Below, one piece after another: positions 35,924 to 44,356 of a stretch of 64,000 bases of DNA. The stretch comes from Micromonospora sp. MW-13 (GTDB lineage Bacteria > Actinomycetota > Actinomycetes > Mycobacteriales > Micromonosporaceae). How positions within the stretch are numbered: the stretch's first letter is position 1; the number at the start of each line of letters is the position of its first letter. The stretch lies in contig NZ_QKKX01000079.1 of the NCBI RefSeq assembly GCF_003434305.1, forward strand, positions 1 to 64,000. The letters run 5' to 3'. Made by a program: the position numbers and the translations under genes. The notes under the pieces are model-generated. The model worked only from the letters and a program-made list of their open reading frames with translations. It had not been told where the DNA came from and did not search any database.

Positions 35924-37141
35924 ATGCGGCAGTGGACGGGTACCCGGGGCCGGACCGATATTCTGCTCGCGACCGTGATCGGGGCTCCGGTCGCCGCGCT
36001 GTCCGTGTTCATGGCCTTCGTGTCTGCGCCCGGTACCAGGGCCTGGTTGGTTGCGGTGTCGCTGATCGTGGCACACGCCGCGCTGGCGGCCCGCCGGGTA
36101 TCGCCGGCGGCCTCGTTCGGCGTGGTATGTGCCGCGTTTGCTATGCAGACGGCGGTGACCGGCATGTTCCTGGTCCTGCCCTCGACGCTGGTCTTTCCGG
36201 TGGCGCTGTACTCCGTATGCGCCTTCGGAAGCCGACGTGTGGTGGCGCTCGCACTCGGCGCGGGAGTCGTCGGTGCGGTCCTGGTGACCGTCCGTTTCGT
36301 ACACGACGGCAGCGTCACGGCGGCCGGGCTGCGGCCGGACCCCTTCCTGGTGTCAGGCCTACTGCTCGCCGTCGTCGTCGCCGCATGGAGCCTTGGACTG
36401 CGCCGCCGAACCCAACTCGCCTACCTCGCAGTGCTGCGCGAGCGCGCCCGCCATGTCGCGGCCGAACGGGAGGAACGCGCCCGCCGAGCGGTGCGCGAGG
36501 AGCGGGCCCGCATCACCCGCGAGATGCATGATGTCATCGCGCATTCGCTGTCCGTGATCATCAGCCAGGCCAAAGGAGGCCGGTACGCAGCCCGAAGCGA
36601 TCCGGACCGGGCCAGCAACGTCCTGTCCACCATCGAGGAAACCGGTCGACACGCGCTGGCCGATATGCGCGGGCTGCTGGGCGTGCTGCGCTCCGGCGAG
36701 ACCAACGACGACGGCCCCGGTCAGGAACCCCAGCCCGCGCTGCGGGACCTGCCGGAACTGCTTGACCGGGTACGCGCCGCGGGGCTGCCCGTACACCACC
36801 GCGAGCACGGAACAACCCGCCGCCTCAGCCCGGTCGCCGAACTCGCGGTCTTCCGCGTCGTCCAGGAGGCGCTCACCAACATCATCAAGCACGCCGGCCC
36901 CACGGCGCGCGCCGAGGTCGAGTTCGCCTGGGCCCCGGACGGCCTGACCGTCACGGTGCGGGACCGCGGTCCAGAGCGCCGCCCCGTCCAAGAGAGCGGC
37001 CACGGCCTGACCGGCATGCGGGAGCGGATCGCCGCAGTCGGCGGCTCCATCTCGGCCGAACCCGCTCTGGGTGGAGGATTTCTGGTGACGGCGCGATTGC
37101 CCTACGACGCCCGCCTGTTCAGTGATGGAGGATCCGCATGA
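35924..37141 (+). CDS. Sensor histidine kinase, NarL-system type (HisKA_3)
   Basis: A 405-residue membrane kinase starting at ATG 35924. Several N-terminal transmembrane segments (ATVIGAPVAALSVFMAFVS and following) lead into a coiled helix. The HisKA_3 dimerisation/phosphoacceptor motif is RITREMHDVIAHSLSVIISQ, with the acceptor His in MHDVIAHS. The HATPase region shows an N-box (VVQEALTNIIKHAG) and a G-box (GHGLTGMRERI). It has the form of actinobacterial LiaS/DesK-like sensors without a separate input domain, suggesting sensing in the membrane. Its stop codon overlaps the start of the response regulator (ATGA). Confidence 0.9.
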   Translation: MRQWTGTRGRTDILLATVIGAPVAALSVFMAFVSAPGTRAWLVAVSLIVAHAALAARRVSPAASFGVVCAAFAMQTAVTGMFLVLPSTLVFPVALYSVCAFGSRRVVALALGAGVVGAVLVTVRFVHDGSVTAAGLRPDPFLVSGLLLAVVVAAWSLGLRRRTQLAYLAVLRERARHVAAEREERARRAVREERARITREMHDVIAHSLSVIISQAKGGRYAARSDPDRASNVLSTIEETGRHALADMRGLLGVLRSGETNDDGPGQEPQPALRDLPELLDRVRAAGLPVHHREHGTTRRLSPVAELAVFRVVQEALTNIIKHAGPTARAEVEFAWAPDGLTVTVRDRGPERRPVQESGHGLTGMRERIAAVGGSISAEPALGGGFLVTARLPYDARLFSDGGSA

Positions 37142-37800
37142 CGATCCGGGTGTTCCTGGTCGACGACCAGGACCTGGTACGCGCCGGATGCGTGATGGTA
37201 ATCCAGGCGCAGGACGACATAGCCGTCGTCGGGGAAGCCGCCGACGGAGCGCAGGCGTTGGCACGGCTCGCCGTCACCGCCGCCGATGTCGTGCTCATGG
37301 ACATCCGGATGCCCCGTGTCGACGGCGTCGCCGCGACCCGGCAACTGCTGGCCAGGACCGGCCCCCAGCCCAAGGTTCTCGTGCTGACCACGTTCGACCT
37401 CGATGAGTACGCCTTCGCCGCGCTGCGCGCCGGAGCCAGCGGATTCCTCGTCAAGGACGCGCCGGCCGAGGAGATGCTCGCCGCCATCCGCACCGTCCAC
37501 CGCGGCGACGCCGTCATCGCACCGTCTACCACCCGACGGCTGCTCGACCACGTCGCCCCGGACCTCCCGGTGCCGGCACCCGGCCCGGACCCGCTGGCAG
37601 CACTCACCGGCCGAGAACGTGAGGTCCTGCTCCACGTCGCGCGCGGCGCCTCCAACGCCGAGATCGCCGCCCGGCTGTTCCTCGCCGAAGGCACCGTGAA
37701 GATCCACGTCGGCCGGATCCTGGCGAAACTTGGTCTCCGCGACCGAGTCCAGGCCGTCATCTGGGCCTACGAACACCGGCTCATACGCCCCGGCATCTGA
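37138..37800 (+). CDS. NarL/FixJ-family response regulator
   Basis: A 220-residue two-domain regulator. The receiver domain contains the acidic pocket (FLVDDQDLV), the phosphoacceptor Asp in DVVLMDIRMPRVDG, the Thr in VLVLTTFDLDEY and the Lys in GFLVKDAPAEEM. The GerE-type HTH is at the C-terminus: LTGREREVLLHVARGASNAE followed by IAARLFLAEGTVKIHVGRIL. It overlaps the kinase gene by four bases, so the two are a cognate pair. An IS6-family element is inserted only 24 bases downstream of its stop, so whatever followed it has been displaced. Confidence 0.94.
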   Translation: MTIRVFLVDDQDLVRAGCVMVIQAQDDIAVVGEAADGAQALARLAVTAADVVLMDIRMPRVDGVAATRQLLARTGPQPKVLVLTTFDLDEYAFAALRAGASGFLVKDAPAEEMLAAIRTVHRGDAVIAPSTTRRLLDHVAPDLPVPAPGPDPLAALTGREREVLLHVARGASNAEIAARLFLAEGTVKIHVGRILAKLGLRDRVQAVIWAYEHRLIRPGI

Positions 37801-37824
37801 CATCCAAGGCGGACGAGGCCGAGT

Positions 37825-38660
37825 GGCGCTGTTGCGTTTGTCGGATCGGTGGGCACGCCGAGCCTTGTCAGGGGGCACCGGTCAGATCGCTCGGGCCAGT
37901 TCGGTGAATGCGGTGGCCACCCGCGTCGCGAATGGATCATCGGTGGCGAGTTCGTAGTGTCCGCGGCGGAGGTTCTGCGCGAAGACATGCCCGGTGATGA
38001 TCGTCTGGGCGGTGCGGTCGGAGCGGAGCCCGCGCATCGGTCTGAGCCGGTGTTTGAGCTGGCTATGGTCGGCCTCGATCGGGTTGTTGGCGTGCCGTTC
38101 GACGTGGTGCCAAGCCGACGGGACCAGCTCATCGAGCACGCCGGGGTAGACGGGGGCGGCGTCGGTGACCACCTCACTGGGCGCGACCTTCAACATCCGC
38201 ATCGCGTACTGAAAGAACCAGCGGGCTGCGGCGGCGTCCCGACGGGCTGAGACAAGCACGTCGATGACCTGCCCGTGCTGGTCGATCGCCCGGTAGACGT
38301 ACCGCCAGACCCCGTTGACCTTTACATAGGTCTCATCGACGAACCACCGGTCGCCTGGCGGTGGAATCGGGCAGCGTCGGCCAGCAGCGGGGTAAACCGC
38401 TGCACCCACCGGTAGACGGTGACGTGATCCACCTCCACACCGCGTTCGACCAGCAGGTCCTCCACATCGCGGTAGGAGAGGTTGAACCGTAGGTACCAGC
38501 GCACCGCGAGAACGATCACCTCGGGCGGGAACCGGAACCCCGCGAACGCCGACGCGGGCGGGGACCAGGACCGGACACGAGACAGCGACCTCACCGGCCA
38601 AGCAGACCACACCGATCAAACGCGGTAGTCGATCATGCTTGCACCTAATGCAACAGAGCC
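37825..38660 (-). mobile_element. IS6-family insertion sequence, copy 2 (836 bp)
   Basis: Terminal inverted repeats are GGCGCTGTTGCGTT (37825-37838) and, read inward, GGCTCTGTTGCATT (38660-38647), close to the GGCACTGTTGCAAA ends of IS6/IS26. There is one transposase gene inside. The eight bases on either side do not match, so no target duplication remains. Confidence 0.85.
37882..38594 (-). pseudogene. IS6-family transposase of copy 2, frameshifted
   Basis: From GTG 38594 the frame gives the N-terminal zinc-finger/HTH portion (FAGFRFPPEVIVLAVRWYLR, VDHVTVYRWVQRFTPLLADA), then shifts near 38350-38375; the rest (WFVDETYVKVNGVWRYVYRA, VTDAAPVYPGVLDELV, NNPIEADHSQLKHRLRPMRG) reads in another frame to the stop at 37882. 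The catalytic D, D and E all remain, with Glu in IEADH, unlike the other two copies. A seven-base difference from copy 3 within the gene accounts for the shift. It cannot make a full transposase without frameshifting. Confidence 0.85.
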
Positions 38661-38676
38661 ACGAGACGGACAGGTT

Positions 38677-38716
38677 GCCGCGGGCGGTCTTCGGTCATCA
38701 AGGGGCCGCCCGCGGC
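38677..38716 (-). terminator. Terminator hairpin after the GH8 gene
   Basis: Eleven-base perfect arms GCCGCGGGCGG / CCGCCCGCGGC separated by 18 bases, located 21 bases past the GH8 stop codon. Confidence 0.6.
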
Positions 38717-38736
38717 CGGTCACTGTGCGGGCGGTG

Positions 38737-40455
38737 TCACGGGGTCCAGAAGTTGCCGGAGACCACGATCATCGTCTGCAGCTGCAGGCTCGCCGAGTAG
38801 TAGCCCGAGGTGTCCAGCACCGTCGACTTGATCTTGTTCCAGAGTGCGTCGAGCCAGGCCTGGCTGCCCGGGTCGGTCATCGCGGTCACCGCGAACGGCG
38901 CGAAGAACGCCGCCTCGGAGCCCGAGCTGAGCGCGGTGCCGTCGAGGGAGTAGCCGACGGCGATGTTCGACGGGTTGCCGCCGGTCTTGGCCTTGACCCA
39001 GGTGTTCAGCTTGCGGGCCGCGGCCAGCGACTGCGCGTCGCCGCTGGTGACCGCGTCGGCCCCGATCCGCCACGGGTCGCGGCAGGCGTTCCACCAGTAC
39101 TTGCCGTCGTTGGGGTCCTCCAGCACCTGCCCGGTGGCGGGCTTCGGCGTGGTGTTCGTGTTGATCACGAAGTCGGGCAGCAGACCGGTGTTGGGGGCGT
39201 AGCCGCTCTGCAGCGCCGCGGTGACGGACTGGTGCTTGGCCAGGATGGTGTCCCAGGCGGTGTCGCCTGTCGCCTTCCGGTAGGCGCGGAAGTGGCCGGG
39301 CATCCAGTCCGAGGTGCGGCTGAGGTAGTAGTACGAGTCCCCGGCGCTGCTCCAGTCGCCGAGCAGGGTCAGCTTGGTGGTGGCGTTGATCTCGCTGGCC
39401 TTGATCGCGTTGATCCGGGTGACGGCGAGCGACTTGTAGTTGTAGGCGCCGGTGCTGCCCCACTGCTTGTCGGCCAGCAGCAGCCCGTACGCGATCTCCA
39501 GGTCGCCGTCGGTGGCGGAGTCGGAACCGTTGACCGAGGTGCAGGAGGTGTTCTGCTCGGCGGCGTGCAGGTTCGGGTTGTTGACCGACGGGTGCGCCAG
39601 CACGTATTTGAGCAGGCCGTCGAACTGCGTCTTTGCGTTGGGGTCGGCGCCGGCCATCAGCGCGGTGATGACCATGCCGTAGCCCTGCGCCTCGGCGACG
39701 TATGGGTGGTCGGCGTCGGGGGAGTAGACCTCGTACCAGCCGTTGCCGCAGTTCTGCTTGATGAACGCGTTCTTCCAGGTGTTGTAGTAGCTGATCACGG
39801 TCTGGTCGTGCGTGGCCGCGGCGCCGGACAGCTTGAGAGTGCCCGCGGCGTACGGCCGCAGGTGCGAGCCGAACGGCACGGCGACTCCGCCGGGCGGGGG
39901 AGAGGAAGTCGGGGAGGGGGTCGGCGAGGCGGACGGCGACGGCGTGCCCGTCGGCGCGTAGACCTCGAACTCGTACAGCGAGTAGCCGTACGTGGTGCCG
40001 CGGGCGGTGCCGTACATCCGGATGTAGCGCCCGCTGGCGGTGAGTCCGGTGAGGTCGTCGGTACCGCCGTTGCCGCTGGTGGTGGAGTAGATCGTGGTCC
40101 AGGTGCTTGCGTCGGGCGAGACCTCGATGCGGTATGCCTTGCCGTAGGCGGCCTCCCAGCGCAGTGTCACCTGTCCGATCTGCTGGGTGCTGCCCAGGTC
40201 GATGCGGATCCACTGCGGGTCGCTGCCCTCGGCGCTGGCCCAGCGGGTCGAGGTCGAGCCGTCGACGGCCTCGGCGCCGCCGAGCGAGGAGGTTTCGGTG
40301 GAGGAGACGGCGGTGGTGCGGCCCAGAGCCAGGTTGGTGGCGGCCTCGGCGGACGTGGCGAGGACGAGCCCGCCGAGAAGTGTGCCGGCGGTGGCTACGG
40401 CGGCGGCCGCGAGCATGGGGCGGGCCCGTCCGGGCCAGGCTGTTCTGCGCATCAT
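38737..40455 (-). CDS. Secreted glycoside hydrolase family 8 enzyme (probable chitosanase) with N-terminal discoidin/CBM32 domain
   Basis: An exported enzyme of 572 residues starting at ATG 40455 (GGGAG upstream). Signal peptide ends at SAEAATN. Residues about 40-175 form an F5/8 type C (discoidin, CBM32-like) domain: STSTRWASAEGSDPQWIRID and GRYIRMYGTARGTTYGYSLY. A Pro/Ser/Thr linker follows (SPSASPTPSPTSSPPP). The GH8 catalytic domain shows the general acid Glu in YVAEAQGYGMVITAL and the family signature ATDGDLEIAYGLLLADKQW, plus RDPWRIGADAV. GH8 contains chitosanases, cellulases and licheninases; the divergent regulator and the downstream glucosamine-type genes favour chitosanase. It is transcribed leftward from the promoter region holding the ROK operator. 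Specificity is an inference; GH8 membership is firm. Confidence 0.88.
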   Translation of the reverse strand: MMRRTAWPGRARPMLAAAAVATAGTLLGGLVLATSAEAATNLALGRTTAVSSTETSSLGGAEAVDGSTSTRWASAEGSDPQWIRIDLGSTQQIGQVTLRWEAAYGKAYRIEVSPDASTWTTIYSTTSGNGGTDDLTGLTASGRYIRMYGTARGTTYGYSLYEFEVYAPTGTPSPSASPTPSPTSSPPPGGVAVPFGSHLRPYAAGTLKLSGAAATHDQTVISYYNTWKNAFIKQNCGNGWYEVYSPDADHPYVAEAQGYGMVITALMAGADPNAKTQFDGLLKYVLAHPSVNNPNLHAAEQNTSCTSVNGSDSATDGDLEIAYGLLLADKQWGSTGAYNYKSLAVTRINAIKASEINATTKLTLLGDWSSAGDSYYYLSRTSDWMPGHFRAYRKATGDTAWDTILAKHQSVTAALQSGYAPNTGLLPDFVINTNTTPKPATGQVLEDPNDGKYWWNACRDPWRIGADAVTSGDAQSLAAARKLNTWVKAKTGGNPSNIAVGYSLDGTALSSGSEAAFFAPFAVTAMTDPGSQAWLDALWNKIKSTVLDTSGYYSASLQLQTMIVVSGNFWTP

Positions 40456-40618
40456 TGCGGGACTCCCTGTGGAGGGTCGCGGTGCGTGCCGCGGCTGCGG
40501 AACGCGGTGATACGAGCGGACATGTGACCGCACGACGGGCGTCGGCGAGCGGTCGCGATGGCCCAGGGCCCCGGGCTCGGGGGGAACTTATGCCAGGAGA
40601 CGCCCGTCACACAAGATG

Positions 40619-40711
40619 GTTAGGAAGATTGCCTAACGATCCTGTCGCACCTCTTGACTGCTTCGGAGTCGTCGCCCTAGTCTCCGGCATTAGTAAATCT
40701 GATTGCCTAAC
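40619..40711. promoter_or_regulatory. Putative ROK-repressor operators between the GH8 gene and csnR
   Basis: GTTAGGAAGATTGCCTAAC (40619-40637) is an inverted repeat, GTTAGG/CCTAAC. A second partial copy, GATTGCCTAAC, occurs at 40701-40711, 26 bases before the regulator's ATG. The TTAGGAA...CCTAA pattern resembles, as I recall, the box bound by the ROK repressor CsnR in front of Streptomyces chitosanase genes. Confidence 0.65.
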
Positions 40712-40736
40712 GTTCCATCGACACAAGCGAGGGCGG

Positions 40737-41927
40737 ATGACCCGACCAGCCGGTTCGTCGAAGCTGCTGCGCGCCATGAACGAGAGTGCGATCCTGGCCC
40801 ACCTGCTGAACCGTGGCCCGCTCACCCGTGGCGAGTTGCGGGAGCTCACCGGGCTGAGCAAGCCGACAACCTCGGACGTGCTACGCAGCCTCACCGATGC
40901 GGGGCTGACGATGGTGGTGGGACGTAGCTCGGGTGGCCCGGGACCGAACGCCGAGATCTACTCGGCGAATCCGAAGGCGGGGTTCGCGGTCGCGATCTGT
41001 ATCCGGGAGGTTTCCGAGATCCCGGGGCCGTCGCTCATCGCGGCGCTGATCGATGCCGGTGGTGTGGTGCACGCCCGGATCGAGGACTCGATCGACCTGA
41101 CGACACTCGACCCCGTCGACGCGATCACCGACACGGTCATCCGGGTCATCGAGCGGGCGGGGGTCGGCGCTTCCGCGGTCCGCCACGTAAAGCTCGGGGT
41201 GCCGGGTTCATATGACGCGGCGAACGGGGTCATCCACTACATCGACGTGCCCGGGTTCGACCGGCCCGGTCTCGTCGAACGAATCGCAGCACGGTTGGGC
41301 ACCGTGGTCGAGGTCGAGAACGACGTCAACCTCGCCGCGATCGCCGAACGTGCGCACGGGGTCGCCGCCGGGGGCGCCGGCTTCACACTCTTCTGGATCG
41401 GTGACGGTCTCGGCTTGGCCATCGACCTCGGTGGCACGCTGCTACGCGGGGGACGCGGCGGCGCAGGCGAGATCGGCTACGTGCCGGTGTCGCTGCCCTC
41501 AGACTGTCCGCCTGCCGACCTGCAGAGCCTGATCGGTGGTCCCGCCGTTGTAGCGCTCGCGGCGGAGCACGGCATCGCGGCCGCCACCCCGGGCGCCGCG
41601 ATCGGTGTGGCCGTCGCCTCGAACCACCCTCGGGCCGGACGCTTCCTCGACGCGGTGGCCGCCCGCATCGCGCTCGGTCTGGCCGCCGTCGCGGGCGTGC
41701 TCGACCCGCCGCTGATCGTGCTGGCCGGCGACGTCGCGCAGGCCGGCGGGGAAGCGCTCGCGCAGCGGGTCCGTGCCGCGCTGCCCGGCACGACCCCGCT
41801 TGACATCACCATCGCCGTCACCGAGGTCACCGACGACGCCGTACTGCTCGGCGCGCTCGAAGCCGGATGGCGAGCGGTGCGCGAATCCTTGATCGACAAC
41901 CAGCGCACCGCCATGCAGGCCGGCTGA
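40737..41927 (+). CDS. ROK-family transcriptional repressor (CsnR-like)
   Basis: A 396-residue regulator starting at ATG 40737 (GAGGGCGG upstream); the longer open frame runs antisense to the GH8 gene. The N-terminal winged HTH reads HLLNRGPLTRGELRELTGLS, then KPTTSDVLRSLTDAG. The ROK/sugar-kinase-like body has LGVPGSYDAANGVIHY and EVENDVNLAAIAERAHGV, with the ROK glycine motif reduced (FWIGDGLGLAIDLGGTLLRG). The usual CxCGxxGC zinc cluster appears changed to SDCPPADLQSLIGG, so the zinc site is weak or absent. It heads an importer/GH4/kinase operon and should repress it and the divergent GH8 gene until a sugar ligand, perhaps a chitosan oligomer, binds. The same order is found in Streptomyces csnR-K. 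Confidence 0.88.
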   Translation: MTRPAGSSKLLRAMNESAILAHLLNRGPLTRGELRELTGLSKPTTSDVLRSLTDAGLTMVVGRSSGGPGPNAEIYSANPKAGFAVAICIREVSEIPGPSLIAALIDAGGVVHARIEDSIDLTTLDPVDAITDTVIRVIERAGVGASAVRHVKLGVPGSYDAANGVIHYIDVPGFDRPGLVERIAARLGTVVEVENDVNLAAIAERAHGVAAGGAGFTLFWIGDGLGLAIDLGGTLLRGGRGGAGEIGYVPVSLPSDCPPADLQSLIGGPAVVALAAEHGIAAATPGAAIGVAVASNHPRAGRFLDAVAARIALGLAAVAGVLDPPLIVLAGDVAQAGGEALAQRVRAALPGTTPLDITIAVTEVTDDAVLLGALEAGWRAVRESLIDNQRTAMQAG

Positions 41928-42074
41928 CCGCCGTCTGCCGCGGCGCGCTCAGCCCTGCTCCTCCGATCAGCACCACCGTGTGGCCCGACCGGCGTCCTTG
42001 CCGCACCAGGCGAAGGGCTCGGTCGAGCCCGCGACCCCGCAACTCCGTATTTCTGATACCGGAGAGGAACACTC

Positions 42075-43400
42075 ATGCAACGCTTGCTGAACCGGCGTAC
42101 GACCATGATGGTCGGCATAGCCGCAGCATTGGCAGTGGTCACGGCGTGCACCCCTACCGAGGCGCCGAAGCCGATCGCGACCTCGGGCGTCGAGCCCACC
42201 GGCGCGGTCGAACTGTGGCACTTCTTCACCGACCGTGAGGCCAAGGCCCTCGACGAGACGCTGGCCAAGTTCAAGGCGAAGTACCCGAAGGTCACGCTGA
42301 CCGTCAAGGGCGGGCAGGACGACGCCAAGGTGACCACCGCGATCGGCGCCGGCACCGGTCCGGACATGGCGATCAGCTACTCAACCGACATCGTCGGCAA
42401 GTTCTGCGCCGCGGGCGCGTGGGTCGATCTCAACCCGTACCTGCAGCGCGACGGCGTCGACCTGAACGCGATCCCGCAGGTCGCCCGTTCCTACACGGAG
42501 TTCCGGGGCAAGCGGTGCACGATGCCGTTCCTGGCCGACGCGTACGGCTTCTACTTCAACAAGGGAATGTTCGCCGAGGCGGGGCTGACCGAGGCCCCGA
42601 AGACCCTCGCTGAACTGTCCGAAATGGCCAAGAAGCTGACCAAGCGCTCGGCCGACGGCACCATCGAGCGGGCCGGCTTCCTGCCCCTGTTCGGCTTCTA
42701 CGAGAACTCCCCGTCGCACTTCGCGCCGATGGTCGGCGCGAAGTGGCTCAACGACGACGGCACCTCGGCGATCGGCTCCGACCCCGCCTGGAAGGAGCTG
42801 CTCACCTGGCAGAAGGAACTCGTCGACTGGTACGGCTACGACAAGCTGGAGAAGTTCCGCGCCTCGCTGGGTGACGAGTGGTCGGCCGACAACGCCTTCC
42901 ACAAGGGCAAGGTCGCGATGGCCGTCGACGGCGAGTGGCGGATGGCGTTCCTCAAGGACCAGGCGCCGAACGTCGAGTTCGGGGTGGCCCCGCTGCCGGT
43001 CAACAAGGCCGAACGCGCGGGCGCGGGCTACATCTCGGGCAACGTCATCGGCGTCTCGCGGACCGCCCGCAACCCGGAGGCGGCCTGGGCGCTGATCAAG
43101 TTCCTGACCACGGAGACCGACAGCATCGTCGACCTGTCCAACGGCATCCGCAACGTGCCGACCACCACCGCGGCGCTGACCTCGCCGCGGCTCACCGCGG
43201 ACCCGGCGTTCAAGGTGTTCCTCGACATCTTCGCCAACCCGAACTCGGGCACCACCCCGCCCAGCGCGATCGGCCCCGGCTACCAGGAGACCTTCTCCGA
43301 GTTCCTGCAGGGGTGGCAGTCAGGGACGCAGAAGGACCTGAGTGCCGGACTGGCCGACGTCGACGTCCGGGTCAACAAGATGATCAAGCTGGCCGGCTAG
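42075..43400 (+). CDS. ABC-transporter sugar-binding lipoprotein (CsnE-like)
   Basis: A 441-residue family 1 extracellular solute-binding protein. GGAGAGG lies about eight bases before the ATG. The signal peptide ends in the lipobox LAVVTAC, so the mature protein is lipid-anchored outside the membrane. The fold is shown by VELWHFFTDREAKALDETLA, GAGTGPDMAISYSTDIVGKF, MPFLADAYGFYFNKGMFAEA and AMAVDGEWRMAF, all standard positions for this family. It captures oligosaccharides and delivers them to the two permeases that follow. No ATPase gene is present, so the importer probably uses a shared MsiK-type ATPase encoded elsewhere, as is usual in actinobacteria. Confidence 0.93.
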   Translation: MQRLLNRRTTMMVGIAAALAVVTACTPTEAPKPIATSGVEPTGAVELWHFFTDREAKALDETLAKFKAKYPKVTLTVKGGQDDAKVTTAIGAGTGPDMAISYSTDIVGKFCAAGAWVDLNPYLQRDGVDLNAIPQVARSYTEFRGKRCTMPFLADAYGFYFNKGMFAEAGLTEAPKTLAELSEMAKKLTKRSADGTIERAGFLPLFGFYENSPSHFAPMVGAKWLNDDGTSAIGSDPAWKELLTWQKELVDWYGYDKLEKFRASLGDEWSADNAFHKGKVAMAVDGEWRMAFLKDQAPNVEFGVAPLPVNKAERAGAGYISGNVIGVSRTARNPEAAWALIKFLTTETDSIVDLSNGIRNVPTTTAALTSPRLTADPAFKVFLDIFANPNSGTTPPSAIGPGYQETFSEFLQGWQSGTQKDLSAGLADVDVRVNKMIKLAG

Positions 43401-43405
43401 CAGCG

Positions 43406-44356
43406 ATGCCGACCGCAGCCAGCCAGGGGGGCGCCGGCCGTGTCCGGCGCTCCCTCGTCACCCTCACCTTCATCGGGCCCGCGCTGATCGGCATCCTGAT
43501 CTTCCTGGTCTACCCGCTGGTCGCTGCGGTCTACTTCTCCTTCACCCGCTTCGACATGTTCAACCCGCCGGTCTGGGTCGGGCTGGACTTCTGGGAATAT
43601 GTGCTGTTCGACGACCCGACGGTGCGGATCGCGGCGAAGAACACGCTGGTGTTCGTGCTGCTGATGGTCCCCGCCCGGACGGTCGGCGCGTTGCTCACCG
43701 CCATGCTGCTCAATGCGATGAAGCGATCCCGCAGCATCTACCGCACGCTGTACTACCTGCCCGCTCTCGCGCCCCCGGTCACCGCCACCATCGCGTTCGT
43801 GCTGCTGCTCAAGCCAGGCACCGGGCCGGTCAACACGCTGCTGGCGCAGTTTGGCCTCGAAGGGCCGGGCTGGTTCAACGACCCCGACTGGGCAAAGGCG
43901 TCGCTGACCCTGCTAGCCCTGTGGGGCGTCGGCGACCTGATGATCATTTTCGTCGCGGCGCTGCTCGACGTGCCGCAGGCCCTCTACGAGGCCGCGTCGC
44001 TGGACGGCGCGGGCCGCTGGCACCGGTTCCGCTACGTCACCCTGCCCACCATCTCGCCGGTGCTGCTGTTCGCGACCATCACCGGCGTCATCGGCACGTT
44101 CAACTACTTCACCCAGGCCGCGGTCGCCGGCAGCGTCGCCTCCGGCCAGGTCACCTCGGGCAGCGGCATTGCCGGCACGTTCGGCTACCCCGAGAACTCG
44201 ACGCTGACCTACCCGATGCGGCTCTACTCCATCGGCTTCGGCAACAACCTGTTCGGGGCCGCGAACGTCATGGCGGTCATCCTGTTCGTGGTGTCGATGA
44301 CCGCCACGATCATCCTGCTGCGGCGGTTCAAGACGTTCAGCGGAGGCGACTCATGA
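43406..44356 (+). CDS. ABC-transporter permease, MalF type (CsnF-like)
   Basis: A 316-residue permease starting at ATG 43406, five bases after the stop of the binding-protein gene. Six membrane segments begin with LTFIGPALIGILIFLVYPLV. The EAA loop that docks the ATPase reads YEAASLDGAGRWHRFRYVTL. Frames extending further upstream lie in the shadow of the binding-protein gene. It pairs with the next permease to form the channel of a carbohydrate importer (CUT1 family). Its stop overlaps the next start by four bases. Confidence 0.93.
   Translation: MPTAASQGGAGRVRRSLVTLTFIGPALIGILIFLVYPLVAAVYFSFTRFDMFNPPVWVGLDFWEYVLFDDPTVRIAAKNTLVFVLLMVPARTVGALLTAMLLNAMKRSRSIYRTLYYLPALAPPVTATIAFVLLLKPGTGPVNTLLAQFGLEGPGWFNDPDWAKASLTLLALWGVGDLMIIFVAALLDVPQALYEAASLDGAGRWHRFRYVTLPTISPVLLFATITGVIGTFNYFTQAAVAGSVASGQVTSGSGIAGTFGYPENSTLTYPMRLYSIGFGNNLFGAANVMAVILFVVSMTATIILLRRFKTFSGGDS

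Noticed and set aside
37825..38660. Target-site duplications of IS6 copy 2 (and copy 3)
   Set aside because: The eight bases on each side do not match in either copy.
40107..40736. N-terminal extension of the ROK regulator
   Set aside because: It runs antisense through the signal peptide and discoidin region of the GH8 gene and lacks a ribosome site; the HTH begins just after ATG 40737.
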